Shown in pieces: positions 1-8,004 of a stretch of 36,386 nucleotides of DNA. The stretch covers positions 1-36,386 of the forward strand of contig DEUM01000051.1 in the NCBI GenBank assembly GCA_002362575.1, in the 5' to 3' direction. Within the stretch, counting starts at the first letter, position 1. Each line of letters opens with the position of its first letter. Both the position numbers and the translations under genes were made by a program. The stretch comes from Lachnoclostridium sp. UBA3262 (GTDB lineage: Bacteria > Bacillota > Clostridia > Lachnospirales > Lachnospiraceae). The notes under the pieces are model-generated. The model was not told the origin of the DNA. It made no database searches and worked only from the letters and a program-made list of their open reading frames with translations.

Positions 1-30
1 TTCATATTTCATTTGACACTATCTACAATG

Positions 31-183
31 TCAATATGCGACACACTTAACATCTATTCTGCTTGCATAAATAATCCAGTCAATAATATCATCTTGCTCC
101 AGTTCCACACCTGACTCGCTCAAAAAATTAATTAAGAGAATCAATCCCAAGAGACAGAAAAAGCACCATGTCTTTTGTGGCAT
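31..183 (-). CDS. Possible small membrane peptide (50 aa)
   Basis: An open frame of 50 codons starts at an ATG preceded by AGGAGAAG at good spacing. I see a hydrophobic stretch at residues 6-20 (rich in F, L, I, C) followed by an acidic tail (ELEQDD) and an aromatic patch. This would fit a single-pass small membrane protein or the start of a truncated gene. I recognise no family. An alternative ATG lies four bases upstream in another frame. It sits downstream of the KilA-N gene on the same strand. The call rests on the ribosome-binding site and length only. Confidence 0.3.
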   Translation of the reverse strand: MPQKTWCFFCLLGLILLINFLSESGVELEQDDIIDWIIYASRIDVKCVAY

Positions 184-252
184 CCATCTTCTCCTATATT
201 ATCTCTTTTCCCAGTTTTCAGTAAAATTCCAAACTAACAAAATAACATCCTG

Positions 253-1125
253 TTATTCCCTACTTTCAATCTTCTGCGCCCCATCTATTAACTGCGTTAG
301 GGCAGTCATATTCAACGACATCATAGTCTTCATCTGACGAACTGCTAATTCATGAAGCAATATCAATCGCTCAGATTGTGTTTTGCCTTTCTCAATCAAA
401 ATTGCGTTATAGCTCTCCATATTTGCCAGCACTAAAAGCTGCTGAATGCTTGCATCATCACGCATATTTCCCTTTTTGCCCAGATTGGCATCACGCCACT
501 GCTTGGCTGTCTTGCCAAACAATGCCACATTCAACATATCTGCTTCATTGGCATATGTATATGAAATCTGCTCTGGTGTCAGCTCTGGCGGTATCAGTTT
601 TTTCTTAATGGCATCAGTGTGGATACGATAGTTTAATTTGGCAACTTCTCGATTCAAATTCCAGTTCAGTGACAAACGGCTATTTTCATCCAATTTCAGT
701 CTCCTGTAGTCCTTCATAATATACAGCTGGAATTCCGGAGATAGCCATGCCGCAAAAGACATTGCAATATCGCTGTGTGCATAGGTGCCACCATAACGCC
801 CAGCTTTAGAAACGATACCAATGGCTCCGGTCAACTCAGTCCATTTTGTCGGTGTCATCACAAAACGGTTGAGACCTGCCTCATTTCTAACCGCCTCGAA
901 TTGCACACGGTTAAAATTCGAATTGTGAAGTTCTTCCCATACTGCAAGGAACTCTATCGTATTTCTGTTTCGCATCCAGTTTTGAATAACGAAACGAGGG
1001 TCATCTTCATTCCGATACTTTGCAATATCAGTCAGAGAAATAAACTCATTCTCAAAATCAGTTGTATAAATACCAATATCAATGCCTTTTGCATGAATGG
1101 TCTCCTTTATTGGTTTCTTCGTCAT
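253..1125 (-). CDS. KilA-N domain protein
   Basis: A 290-residue protein with a KilA-N type DNA-binding domain in the first half. The recognisable part is the segment around residues 95-145: a TxWTELTGAIGI stretch, a YGGTYAHSDIAMSFAAWLSPEF motif region and the YIMKDYRRLK end. KilA-N domains occur in phage antirepressors and large DNA viruses, and stand-alone bacterial copies of this length are common near restriction and defence genes. The C-terminal half is helical with no family I can name. The ATG start has a weak AAAGGG upstream. Neighbours are a helicase remnant and a nuclease fragment, so it probably belongs to a decayed mobile or defence island. Whether it is still functional cannot be judged from sequence. 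Confidence 0.8.
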   Translation of the reverse strand: MTKKPIKETIHAKGIDIGIYTTDFENEFISLTDIAKYRNEDDPRFVIQNWMRNRNTIEFLAVWEELHNSNFNRVQFEAVRNEAGLNRFVMTPTKWTELTGAIGIVSKAGRYGGTYAHSDIAMSFAAWLSPEFQLYIMKDYRRLKLDENSRLSLNWNLNREVAKLNYRIHTDAIKKKLIPPELTPEQISYTYANEADMLNVALFGKTAKQWRDANLGKKGNMRDDASIQQLLVLANMESYNAILIEKGKTQSERLILLHELAVRQMKTMMSLNMTALTQLIDGAQKIESRE

Positions 1126-1146
1126 AACATACCCTTTCTAATAATC

Positions 1147-1368
1147 TCAAATTGCACAGGCTAAACTTTTATAGTATCCATTATAATGATATACCTCATT
1201 AGCAGAACTCCAAATTTTTTCTACACTTTCCATAGCTTCATACACCTTAGAAAATCTACTGGTTCTGAAATATCCTACCAGCACATCAAAAAATGGTATA
1301 TTACTTTTCAGTATATTGATGAATTTTTCATATAAATTTTTGTCCGGTTTATTTGTAAAAATTTCAAA
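1147..1368 (-). pseudogene. Remnant of PLD-type helicase, N-terminus only
   Basis: The reverse strand carries about 73 open codons with no good start and with stops at both ends. The translation includes FTNKPDKNLYEKFINILKS, DVLVGYFRTSRFSKVYEAM and ESVEKI. This pattern (ITN...L..K...IL, FxVGYFxxSGF..) is the N-terminal phospholipase-D-like segment of large SNF2/DEAD-type helicases found in bacterial restriction and defence loci. The sequence loses that similarity after ESVEKI and stops about 20 codons later, so only the first tenth of such a gene would remain. It lies directly upstream of the KilA-N gene. The family call is from motif memory, not a search. Confidence 0.5.
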
Positions 1369-1446
1369 TCATTATGTAACATTCCATCTTCCTTTCGTGG
1401 TCATGTTTTATCCTTAAATTTCTTTTCCGCATTTCAGAGTCCCATA

Positions 1447-1525
1447 AAAATCTAGACAAAATCCTCTTGCTATAATTACAAATCCTTTATTTTCAGGCAT
1501 TTTGCAGTCAGAAAATCTAGACAAA
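1447..1525. repeat. Pair of 14-bp direct repeats
   Basis: The string AAAATCTAGACAAA occurs at 1447-1460 and again at 1512-1525, 65 bp apart, in the intergenic space downstream of the truncated nuclease gene. It could be a recombination scar, a protein-binding site or chance. The rest of the 1369-1534 gap shows no gene. Confidence 0.5.
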
Positions 1526-1534
1526 TGCATTTTT

Positions 1535-2110
1535 CTAATCCTCTTCATCAAACATAATCTTATCCACTAACTGCTTTAATTCTTCCCTATTGGGTAAATA
1601 CAACTCATATTTTGAAACAAACAAATTTGTATCCATTCCATAAGTAGCATATTTTACTAATAATTCGTCCTTATCCCTCGCTAATACAATACCAATAGGT
1701 GGGTTATCATCTGGTTCATTTTCTTCTTCTGCAAAATATCCCATGTACATATTCATTTGCTCAATATCATCATATTGAACTGCATTTACCTTTAAATCAA
1801 TTAAAACAAAACACTTCAAAATGCGGTAATAAAATACTAAATCACATTTGTAAATATGATTATTAATATTCATGGGAAACTGCTCTTTGACAAAAGTAAA
1901 ACCTTTCCCTAGTTCTAACAAAAACTCCTGCAGATTAGCACATATTTTACGCTCTAATTCGCTCTCATCATAATGACTATTTGCATTGAGATTTAAAAAC
2001 TCAAGTGTATAAACATCTTTTATAATGTCCTGTGGCTTTTCTATATCCCAATAGGTTGCTAACTGGCTCCTCTTTACTTCTGTTACAGCCTTTATTTGTA
2101 AAATCAACAT
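1535..2110 (-). CDS. PDDEXK nuclease, YhcG/DUF1016 C-terminal half
   Basis: A 191-residue protein matching the C-terminal nuclease domain of the YhcG (DUF1016) family. Family hallmarks are VKEQFP, YKCDLVFYYR, FVLIDLKV and the later NPPIGIVLARDKDE segment. The Asp of KCDL and the D-x-K of IDLK are the expected metal-binding and catalytic residues of the PD-(D/E)XK fold. Normal family members are around 330-370 residues and begin with a separate DUF1016 N-terminal domain. Here the frame is closed by a TAA three codons before the ATG, and no ribosome-binding site precedes it. I read it as the surviving 3' half of a broken gene, although a free nuclease domain cannot be excluded. Full-length relatives occur near type I restriction genes. 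Confidence 0.7.
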   Translation of the reverse strand: MLILQIKAVTEVKRSQLATYWDIEKPQDIIKDVYTLEFLNLNANSHYDESELERKICANLQEFLLELGKGFTFVKEQFPMNINNHIYKCDLVFYYRILKCFVLIDLKVNAVQYDDIEQMNMYMGYFAEEENEPDDNPPIGIVLARDKDELLVKYATYGMDTNLFVSKYELYLPNREELKQLVDKIMFDEED

Positions 2111-2225
2111 ATATATTTATTTTATTATAACAATCCTTACCAAAATTATCCACTATAACTTAAATTTAGTCACAAGAACCCCCTACAAATCCAAATCATG
2201 ACCTGCGAAGGTTCTTATAAAATCA

Positions 2226-2360
2226 TTACCAAACTTCCAAACTATCCTCCTCATCCACCCAAGCCTGCATCTCCCTATCCAGATACAACCTCGCATATTC
2301 CAACGGCTCATCAACCCTCAATTCAATTGAAGACCTGATATACGAATATAAGGCTTGCAA
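2226..2360 (-). pseudogene. Unidentified gene scrap, C-terminal end
   Basis: Forty-four open codons end in a stop and have no start codon of their own. The translation (LRVDEPLEYARLYLDREMQ, then AWVDEEDSLEVW) looks like real acidic protein sequence, not noise. I do not recognise the family. The frame is closed upstream by TAG at 2361-2363. It partly overlaps another scrap on the plus strand, so at least one of the two is only apparent coding. Confidence 0.3.
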
Positions 2361-2436
2361 CTATTCAAAGTCTGAGTTTCTTGGAAGTATAAAGGACATT
2401 ATCAAGAGAAAGATGGAGCGGATATTTTTTCAATAA
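2285..2436 (+). pseudogene. Unidentified gene scrap on plus strand
   Basis: A plus-strand frame gives SIEDLIYEYKACNYSKSEF followed by LGSIKDIIKRKMERIFFQ and a TAA stop. It has no start or ribosome-binding site and resembles the charged helical 3' end of a gene. The family is not recognised. Together with the minus-strand scrap and the hairpin at 2439-2465 it suggests rearranged debris between the nuclease fragment and the antitoxin-like gene. Confidence 0.25.
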
Positions 2437-2438
2437 CG

Positions 2439-2465
2439 AAAAAGCTAAACACCGTTTCGCTTTTT
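2439..2465. terminator. Bidirectional hairpin terminator candidate
   Basis: AAAAAGC (2439-2445) pairs with GCTTTTT (2459-2465), with an inner AAAC/GTTT pairing. The A-rich and T-rich flanks allow it to act on either strand. It immediately follows the stop of the plus-strand scrap at 2436. The rest of 2466-2595 is AT-rich and shows nothing I can support. Confidence 0.45.
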
Positions 2466-2595
2466 GAACAATAAAAACCCCTGCAAACAATATTTTTATA
2501 TCATTTACAGAGGTCAAACCATTCCCATATCATTTATACAATATATAATCACCGATATCTATAATAGTATTTTTCGTTCTTCTGTTAAAACTACA

Positions 2596-2760
2596 TCATA
2601 CTCCTTCAACCTTGTACCTGCTTTCTAATTCATCAAACGCTTCATCAAAGTCGTAAATAGCATTTTCCTGAACATCTTTCAACCCTTCGTTTACATAATT
2701 ACGTATTTTCTGTCTCGCCTGTTCTTCTGGTAAATATAAAATTTTTACTGCGGCTTCCAT
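2596..2760 (-). CDS. Small antitoxin-like protein (54 aa)
   Basis: The start is the ATG at 2760 because GGAGG lies eight bases upstream; the frame is open further but without a ribosome-binding site. The product MEAAVKILYLPEEQARQKIR... is acidic, helical and ends in a DFDEAFDELESRYK segment. This resembles the C-terminal toxin-clasping tails of small type II antitoxins. No toxin gene adjoins it: upstream is a divergent kinase promoter and downstream is gene debris, so any partner has been lost or was never there. The function is inference from size, charge and context only. Confidence 0.5.
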   Translation of the reverse strand: MEAAVKILYLPEEQARQKIRNYVNEGLKDVQENAIYDFDEAFDELESRYKVEGV

Positions 2761-2849
2761 AGGATGCACCTCCAATATATTTATCATTAAATATAATATA
2801 AGTGATTTTTCATAAAATAACAAGCTTTTCCCTCAAGAAGGTTCGAAAC

Positions 2850-2878
2850 TTGATAAAAAGAAGCATTTATGTTACAAT
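2850..2878 (+). promoter_or_regulatory. Promoter of kinase-degV-GGDEF operon
   Basis: TTGATA (2850-2855), a 17-bp spacer and TACAAT (2873-2878) match the housekeeping consensus at five of six bases each. Transcription would start near 2885, upstream of the kinase start at 2949. This also argues against the longer kinase frame that opens at 2802. Confidence 0.6.
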
Positions 2879-2948
2879 CATTTCTAAATTTGCTTTTGTC
2901 TTTTGGGGGCTTTACAACAAGGCGTTCATAATGCTATGGGGAAAGAAT

Positions 2949-5771
2949 ATGCTTAAAGAAACGATTAACGAATTAAAAAAAGATGCCAATCGGACGGATA
3001 TAAAAAGCCTTAGCCTTTTTATGGCGTTCTTTTCGGGTATTATGTGTATACTAAATATTTATACCCATTCGTATCAGATGGCTATGTTAACCGGCGGACT
3101 GGGAATATGGCTCATACTGAACCTGCTTCTTTTTAAAGCAACAAAACGGGTATGGATTGCCTGCGTCGGGATTCTTATAGGAATAGGCATAATGTTCCTA
3201 TATTTTATCATAAGCGGCGGCAAAGAGGGAATCGATGGTACATCCGATGGCTTCAGTATTTTATGGCTGTTTATTGTACCGCCTGCCTGTACCTACTATT
3301 TTAAGATATATTTCGGCGGAGCATTCAGCATACTGCTCGGATTGGTGCTTGTCGCTTATTTCTGGACTCCGCTTCATACACTGGGAGAGGTTTATTTATC
3401 GGGATACCAATATTCTGAAACCTATCTAATCCGCTTTCCCATGGTTTACTTTTTTAATGTTATCGTATGTATCTTTGCAAACTATCGCATCTATACATTC
3501 CGGAAAAAGCAGGCTGTTCTGTTGGCAGAAGCGGAAAAGGCAAACCGCACCAAGAGCGATTTCCTCGCCAACATGAGCCACGAGATACGCACGCCCATGA
3601 ACGCTATCGTAGGAATGTGCGAGCTTATACTGAGAGAGCGGGATATCAGTGAAACGGTAAGAGAATACTGCTTCAATATACAAAATTCGGGACGAAGCCT
3701 GCTTTCTATCATAAATGATGTGTTAGATTTTTCAAAAATTGAATCGGGGAAATTTGAAATTATTGAGGACGAATTTAATATTGCCTCGACTCTGAACGAC
3801 GTAATGAATATGGCAGTTACCCGAATGGAAAACAAAAATATCGAGCTTATCGTCAAGGTAAACCCGGATATTCCCATTGGAATTATCGGTGATGAGATAC
3901 GCATACGTCAAGTCATAATCAATTTAGTTACCAACGCCATAAAATATACGAACGAAGGGGTTATCGTCATAAAGGTCTCAATGACACGTCACGACTACGG
4001 AATAAATCTTTCCGTATCGGTTGCTGATACGGGAATCGGAATATCAGACGAAAATCTTGAGAAACTGTTCAGCAGCTTCCAACAGGTCGACACGAAGAAA
4101 AACCGTTCAGTTGAGGGAACAGGCTTAGGACTTGCCATTTCCAAACGGCTTATCACACAGATGGGCGGCTACATAAATGTTTCCAGCATTTACGGAAAGG
4201 GCTCTGAGTTTCGCTTTGTCATTCCCCTTAAAGTTTCAAACGATACACCCTTTGTTTGGATTAAGGATGCAGACAATATTCATGCCGCAGGCTTTATTGA
4301 TAAGACAAAGTTCGAACTGGAAGCCGTGGGACAGCAGTACACGGCGCTTGTCGAAGAAATCAGTGAAACGCTTCACACGGATATAGAGTTGTTCGACGGG
4401 ATGAAAGAGTTAAAAACGCATATGGTACAAAAAGAATATACCCACTTGTTCATCGGACGGGAGGAATACATTGCTGAACGGGAATTTATAACGGAAGCCG
4501 CAAAAAAATGTAAGGTAATTGTTGTTCAGGACAGAAACAATGCCATTGAAGTCCCCGAAAACATCCAGTGCATTTTCAAGCCCTTCTATGTACTGTCGGT
4601 CGCTGCCATACTCAACAATGAGAAAATAATGAGCGGCTTAAACAACAGAAAAAGCTACTCCATAAGATTTGTTGCGCCTAAGGCACGTATTCTTGTGGTA
4701 GACGACAATGCGATAAACCTGAAGGTTGCCGTGGGGCTCATGCGACCGTACCATATGCAGGTGGTAACTGCCGACAGCGGACGGGAAGCATTATCCCTGC
4801 TTCGCTCCAAAGATTTTGACCTTGTATTTATGGACCATATGATGCCCGAGCTTGACGGTGTTGAGACTACCCGGATTATCCGTGAAATGAACGATGAATA
4901 TTATAAAAAGCTGCCTATCATTGCCCTTACCGCCAACGCAGTAAATGGAGTGAGAGAAATGTTTATAAACTCGGGGCTAAACGATTATGTCGCAAAGCCA
5001 ATTGAGCTTTCCGCACTGGACAGAGTGCTGAAAACCTGGCTGCCTAAAAATTTGATAAAGCACCCTGCCTCGGCAGAAAACTTCGCCACCGCTCCCCATG
5101 GGCAAAACGACGACACTCCCCAAAATGCGGCTTCTACTAAGAATGAAATATTTGACGCAGAAACGGGCGTATTCTATACCGGCGGCGACTTGGAGACCTA
5201 TGAGGAAATACTGGGAATTTATGTTCGCAAGGGACCTGAAAAGCTTGACTACATAAAACGGCTTTACGAAGAAAAGTCGTGGAGTGACTACGTTATTGAG
5301 GTGCACGCACTGAAAAGCTCCTCTCTCACCATAGGTTCCGCCAAGCTGTCACAAATGGCAAAGGAACTGGAGCTTGCCGGGAAAACAGGCGATTATTCAC
5401 TTATCGGGAAAAACAATGCCGCATTGCTCGAGATGTACGAGCGGGTAATCGAAGCAGGAAGGGATTACTTGCGCCGCAATGAAACGATTGCCGATGAACC
5501 TTCCGCCGAAGAAAACGATACCTCACAGCTTGAAAACATCACAGAAGAAAAAGCTATTGATTATATTGAAAAAATTAGTAAGGCGTGCGATTCCTTTGAC
5601 GGCGATGCCATCGTCGAAATATGTGAAGAAGCCTTCGGCTGCGCAGTAAATGGTATGGCACTAAAACCGTTATTTGGCAAAGTAAAAGAGGCAGCAGAGG
5701 ATTTTGAGTATGAACAGGCGGAGGAGCTTGCCCGTGGAATACTCGGAAAGATAAAGGAGTGTGAGTTATGA
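2949..5771 (+). CDS. Membrane hybrid histidine kinase with REC and Hpt
   Basis: A 940-residue phosphorelay kinase. The start at 2949 is chosen because GGGGAAAG precedes it and a promoter lies at 2850-2878; the frame also has an ATG at 2931. Order: about five or six membrane helices (residues 20-185), HisKA with phospho-accepting H211 in SHEIRTPMN, HATPase (N box NLVTNAIKY, DTGIGIS, GTGLGLAIS; about 310-430), a degenerate receiver-like stretch (about 435-560), a true receiver (580-700; D585/D586, phospho-acceptor D629, K683), and an Hpt domain with H786 in HALKSS. An extra acidic C-terminal tail follows. It has no large extracellular domain, so the signal is probably sensed in or at the membrane. 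Its stop overlaps the degV start by four bases (ATGA), which implies translational coupling. The likely phosphorelay output is the receiver-GGDEF protein two genes downstream. Confidence 0.9.
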   Translation: MLKETINELKKDANRTDIKSLSLFMAFFSGIMCILNIYTHSYQMAMLTGGLGIWLILNLLLFKATKRVWIACVGILIGIGIMFLYFIISGGKEGIDGTSDGFSILWLFIVPPACTYYFKIYFGGAFSILLGLVLVAYFWTPLHTLGEVYLSGYQYSETYLIRFPMVYFFNVIVCIFANYRIYTFRKKQAVLLAEAEKANRTKSDFLANMSHEIRTPMNAIVGMCELILRERDISETVREYCFNIQNSGRSLLSIINDVLDFSKIESGKFEIIEDEFNIASTLNDVMNMAVTRMENKNIELIVKVNPDIPIGIIGDEIRIRQVIINLVTNAIKYTNEGVIVIKVSMTRHDYGINLSVSVADTGIGISDENLEKLFSSFQQVDTKKNRSVEGTGLGLAISKRLITQMGGYINVSSIYGKGSEFRFVIPLKVSNDTPFVWIKDADNIHAAGFIDKTKFELEAVGQQYTALVEEISETLHTDIELFDGMKELKTHMVQKEYTHLFIGREEYIAEREFITEAAKKCKVIVVQDRNNAIEVPENIQCIFKPFYVLSVAAILNNEKIMSGLNNRKSYSIRFVAPKARILVVDDNAINLKVAVGLMRPYHMQVVTADSGREALSLLRSKDFDLVFMDHMMPELDGVETTRIIREMNDEYYKKLPIIALTANAVNGVREMFINSGLNDYVAKPIELSALDRVLKTWLPKNLIKHPASAENFATAPHGQNDDTPQNAASTKNEIFDAETGVFYTGGDLETYEEILGIYVRKGPEKLDYIKRLYEEKSWSDYVIEVHALKSSSLTIGSAKLSQMAKELELAGKTGDYSLIGKNNAALLEMYERVIEAGRDYLRRNETIADEPSAEENDTSQLENITEEKAIDYIEKISKACDSFDGDAIVEICEEAFGCAVNGMALKPLFGKVKEAAEDFEYEQAEELARGILGKIKECEL

Positions 5772-6631
5772 CGAAGAAAAGAGTCGGAGTGATTGCTGAA
5801 TGTGTCTGCGACCTGCCTTACCGTATTATTTCAGAATACGATATCGATATTGTGTATTTTCTCGTACAGACTGACACAGGCGTATTTACCGACACGGACG
5901 AGATAACTGCAGAAAATATTATCAGCTATATGGAAACGGGAGGAAAAACATCCAAGTCCTCTGCACCATCGGTTGAAGTATACATTCAGACATTCAAAAG
6001 AAAGCTAAGAAATTACGAGGAGGTCTTTCTCCCAACAATCGGCGCAGCAATCAGTGATTCCTACGCCAATGCCACCAAAGCTGCCAAGGAGATGGGAGAT
6101 GATGGAGAACATATTCACATCTTTGATACGGGACATCTTTCCACGGGGCTTGGGCATATGGTAATATGTGCCGCACAGCTTGCGAAATCAGGCGAGGATA
6201 TAGAAACAATAACATCGGCGCTTTCCGATTTGCGGGACAGAGTTTCGACAAGCTTTATCACTGTGAACACAGATTACCTTTATCGGAATGGATTGGTCAA
6301 TAAAACAATGAAAAAGCTATGTGGAGTGTTTCATGCCCACCCTGTTCTAGCAATGAAAAACGGCAGCCTGACGGCGGAATCTATACAGTTTGGAAATTAC
6401 GAGAGCTCCTGTATGCGCTATATCCGACGCCAGCTAAAAAACAGTACCGGCATTGATAAAACAAGGGCTTTTATAACCCATGCAGGCGTCGCGTCAAAAA
6501 ACATTGAGCAGATAAAAAAACTGGTTGCAAAGCTTGGCGGCTTCCGGGAAATCATCGTGACAAAAGCCTCTGCCACGGTTTCTAGTAACTGCGGTCCCGG
6601 TACGGTAGGCGTTTTATTTATAAAAAAATAA
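5768..6631 (+). CDS. DegV family fatty-acid-binding protein
   Basis: A 287-residue DegV protein. DegV/FakB proteins bind a single fatty acid between two lobes. Visible family features are the SSAPSVEVY segment (the usual TSxPS region), the conserved D-x-G-x-x-STGLGH stretch near residues 120-130 and the C-terminal VSSNCGPGTVGV segment. The start codon overlaps the kinase stop. Most Firmicute DegV genes serve fatty acid uptake with FakA or have unknown roles. Here the gene is sandwiched between a sensor kinase and a cyclic-di-GMP-type protein, which suggests a ligand-reporting job in that pathway. That role is inference. The usual SGTYQSA-like motif is replaced by ISDSYANA. Confidence 0.85.
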   Translation: MTKKRVGVIAECVCDLPYRIISEYDIDIVYFLVQTDTGVFTDTDEITAENIISYMETGGKTSKSSAPSVEVYIQTFKRKLRNYEEVFLPTIGAAISDSYANATKAAKEMGDDGEHIHIFDTGHLSTGLGHMVICAAQLAKSGEDIETITSALSDLRDRVSTSFITVNTDYLYRNGLVNKTMKKLCGVFHAHPVLAMKNGSLTAESIQFGNYESSCMRYIRRQLKNSTGIDKTRAFITHAGVASKNIEQIKKLVAKLGGFREIIVTKASATVSSNCGPGTVGVLFIKK

Positions 6632-6646
6632 TTTGAGGGAAAAACT

Positions 6647-8002
6647 ATGAAGCATATTTTAATTGTTGATGACAATAAGACTAACTTGGCCTCGGCACGC
6701 TCCGTGCTGAGCAATACTTATAAGGTTACGGCAGTAACTATGGGGACACAGGCGCTTAAATTCCTTGAAAAAAATTTCTGCGACCTTATTCTTTTGGACA
6801 TAAATATGCCTGAAATGGATGGCTTTGAAGTAATGAAACGCATCAAGGAGAATGAACGCTGTGCCAATATCCCCATCATCTTCCTCACTGCCGACTGCGA
6901 TTCTGCCACCGAAAGCCGCTGTCTTGAGGAGGGGGCGCTGGATTTCATTGCAAAGCCATTTGTGGCAGCAGTTATGCGTTCACGGATAGCCCGTATCCTT
7001 GAACTGGAGGATATGCGCCGTCAGCTTGCCAATAAGCTTGAAGAAAAAATCCAAGAGGTATCGGACATCAAAAGCAAGTCTCAGCAGGATGCTCTGACAG
7101 GTCTGTGGAACAGGTCTTACACCGAAAATACTATAAACACACGTATCAAAAAAGGGGAACGCGGCGCATTGTTCATGATAGATATGGACAACTTCAAGGC
7201 AATCAATGATATTTACGGGCATATCGAGGGCGACAACACTCTTAAAATGTTTGCAGATACCATGAGGGATTTCTCGTCGGAGAACGATATCCTCTGCCGT
7301 ATAGGAGGAGACGAATTTATAATGTTCGTGAGCGGAGAAACAACTAAGGAAGAAATCGGAGCACTTGCGGACAATATCATTTTAAGCCTTTGCCACAAAA
7401 TCGAGCAAAAGAAATTTGAGACCAACTCCTCAGTATCTATAGGAATCGCACAGATACCTGAGGACGGGAATACTTTTAACGCCGCCTACAATGCGGCAGA
7501 TAAAGCGCTGTATTATGTAAAGCAAAATGGGAAAAATTCCTATCACTTTTTCAGCGAGCAAAAAGCCGCTGAAAACACTCGCTCGGGGAGTCTTGTCGAC
7601 TTGAAATATCTCCGCGAGGTCATGTCACGCACGGATTCGGGGAAGGGAGCGTATCAGCTTGATATTGACAGTTTTCAGCATGTGTATAACTTTATACGAC
7701 GCTTTGTGGAACGCAGCGGGAGAGACGTTCAGACAGTACTGTTTACCGCCGTGTGCGATGATAATGAAATTCCAGACATCGAGGAAACAGAAATCGCCCT
7801 CGAGATGATGGAGCGTGCGATTTATACCTCACTGAGGCGGGCAGACATATCAACACGGTATTCGGGGAAGCAGATTATAGCTATATTGATGGACGCAAAT
7901 ACGGAAAATGGAGCTATCGTTGCCCAGCGTATTATAGACTGCTTTAAGACGCTCTATACCGATGGAAAGATACACTTTGAATTTGGTATTGCGTCTGTTT
8001 AA
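6647..8002 (+). CDS. Receiver-GGDEF protein with second GGDEF-like domain
   Basis: A 451-residue response regulator. The N-terminal receiver has the D8/D9 acidic pair, phospho-acceptor D51 and K103. A coiled linker (about 115-145) leads to a GGDEF domain with an intact active-site loop at residues 220-224 (RIGGDEFIMF), preceded by DALTGLWNR and DMDNFKAINDIYGH. It should make cyclic di-GMP. The inhibitory RxxD site is incomplete: D214 is present but residue 211 is Ser. A further domain (about 335-451) repeats the GGDEF fold pattern (LDIDSFQHVYNFI, later LMDANTENG) but carries RYSGKQ (404-409) where the signature should be, so it is catalytically dead. It is third in the operon, 15 bp after degV, and ends two bases from the convergent chemoreceptor gene. 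Confidence 0.9.
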   Translation: MKHILIVDDNKTNLASARSVLSNTYKVTAVTMGTQALKFLEKNFCDLILLDINMPEMDGFEVMKRIKENERCANIPIIFLTADCDSATESRCLEEGALDFIAKPFVAAVMRSRIARILELEDMRRQLANKLEEKIQEVSDIKSKSQQDALTGLWNRSYTENTINTRIKKGERGALFMIDMDNFKAINDIYGHIEGDNTLKMFADTMRDFSSENDILCRIGGDEFIMFVSGETTKEEIGALADNIILSLCHKIEQKKFETNSSVSIGIAQIPEDGNTFNAAYNAADKALYYVKQNGKNSYHFFSEQKAAENTRSGSLVDLKYLREVMSRTDSGKGAYQLDIDSFQHVYNFIRRFVERSGRDVQTVLFTAVCDDNEIPDIEETEIALEMMERAIYTSLRRADISTRYSGKQIIAILMDANTENGAIVAQRIIDCFKTLYTDGKIHFEFGIASV

Positions 8003-8004
8003 CA

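Noticed and set aside
1447..1525. Insertion sequence bounded by the 14-bp direct repeats
   Set aside because: Only 51 bp lie between the repeats, with no transposase or terminal inverted repeats.
2802..2948. Longer kinase N-terminus opening at 2802
   Set aside because: It would begin upstream of the promoter at 2850-2878 and has no ribosome-binding site; the starts at 2949 or 2931 fit better.
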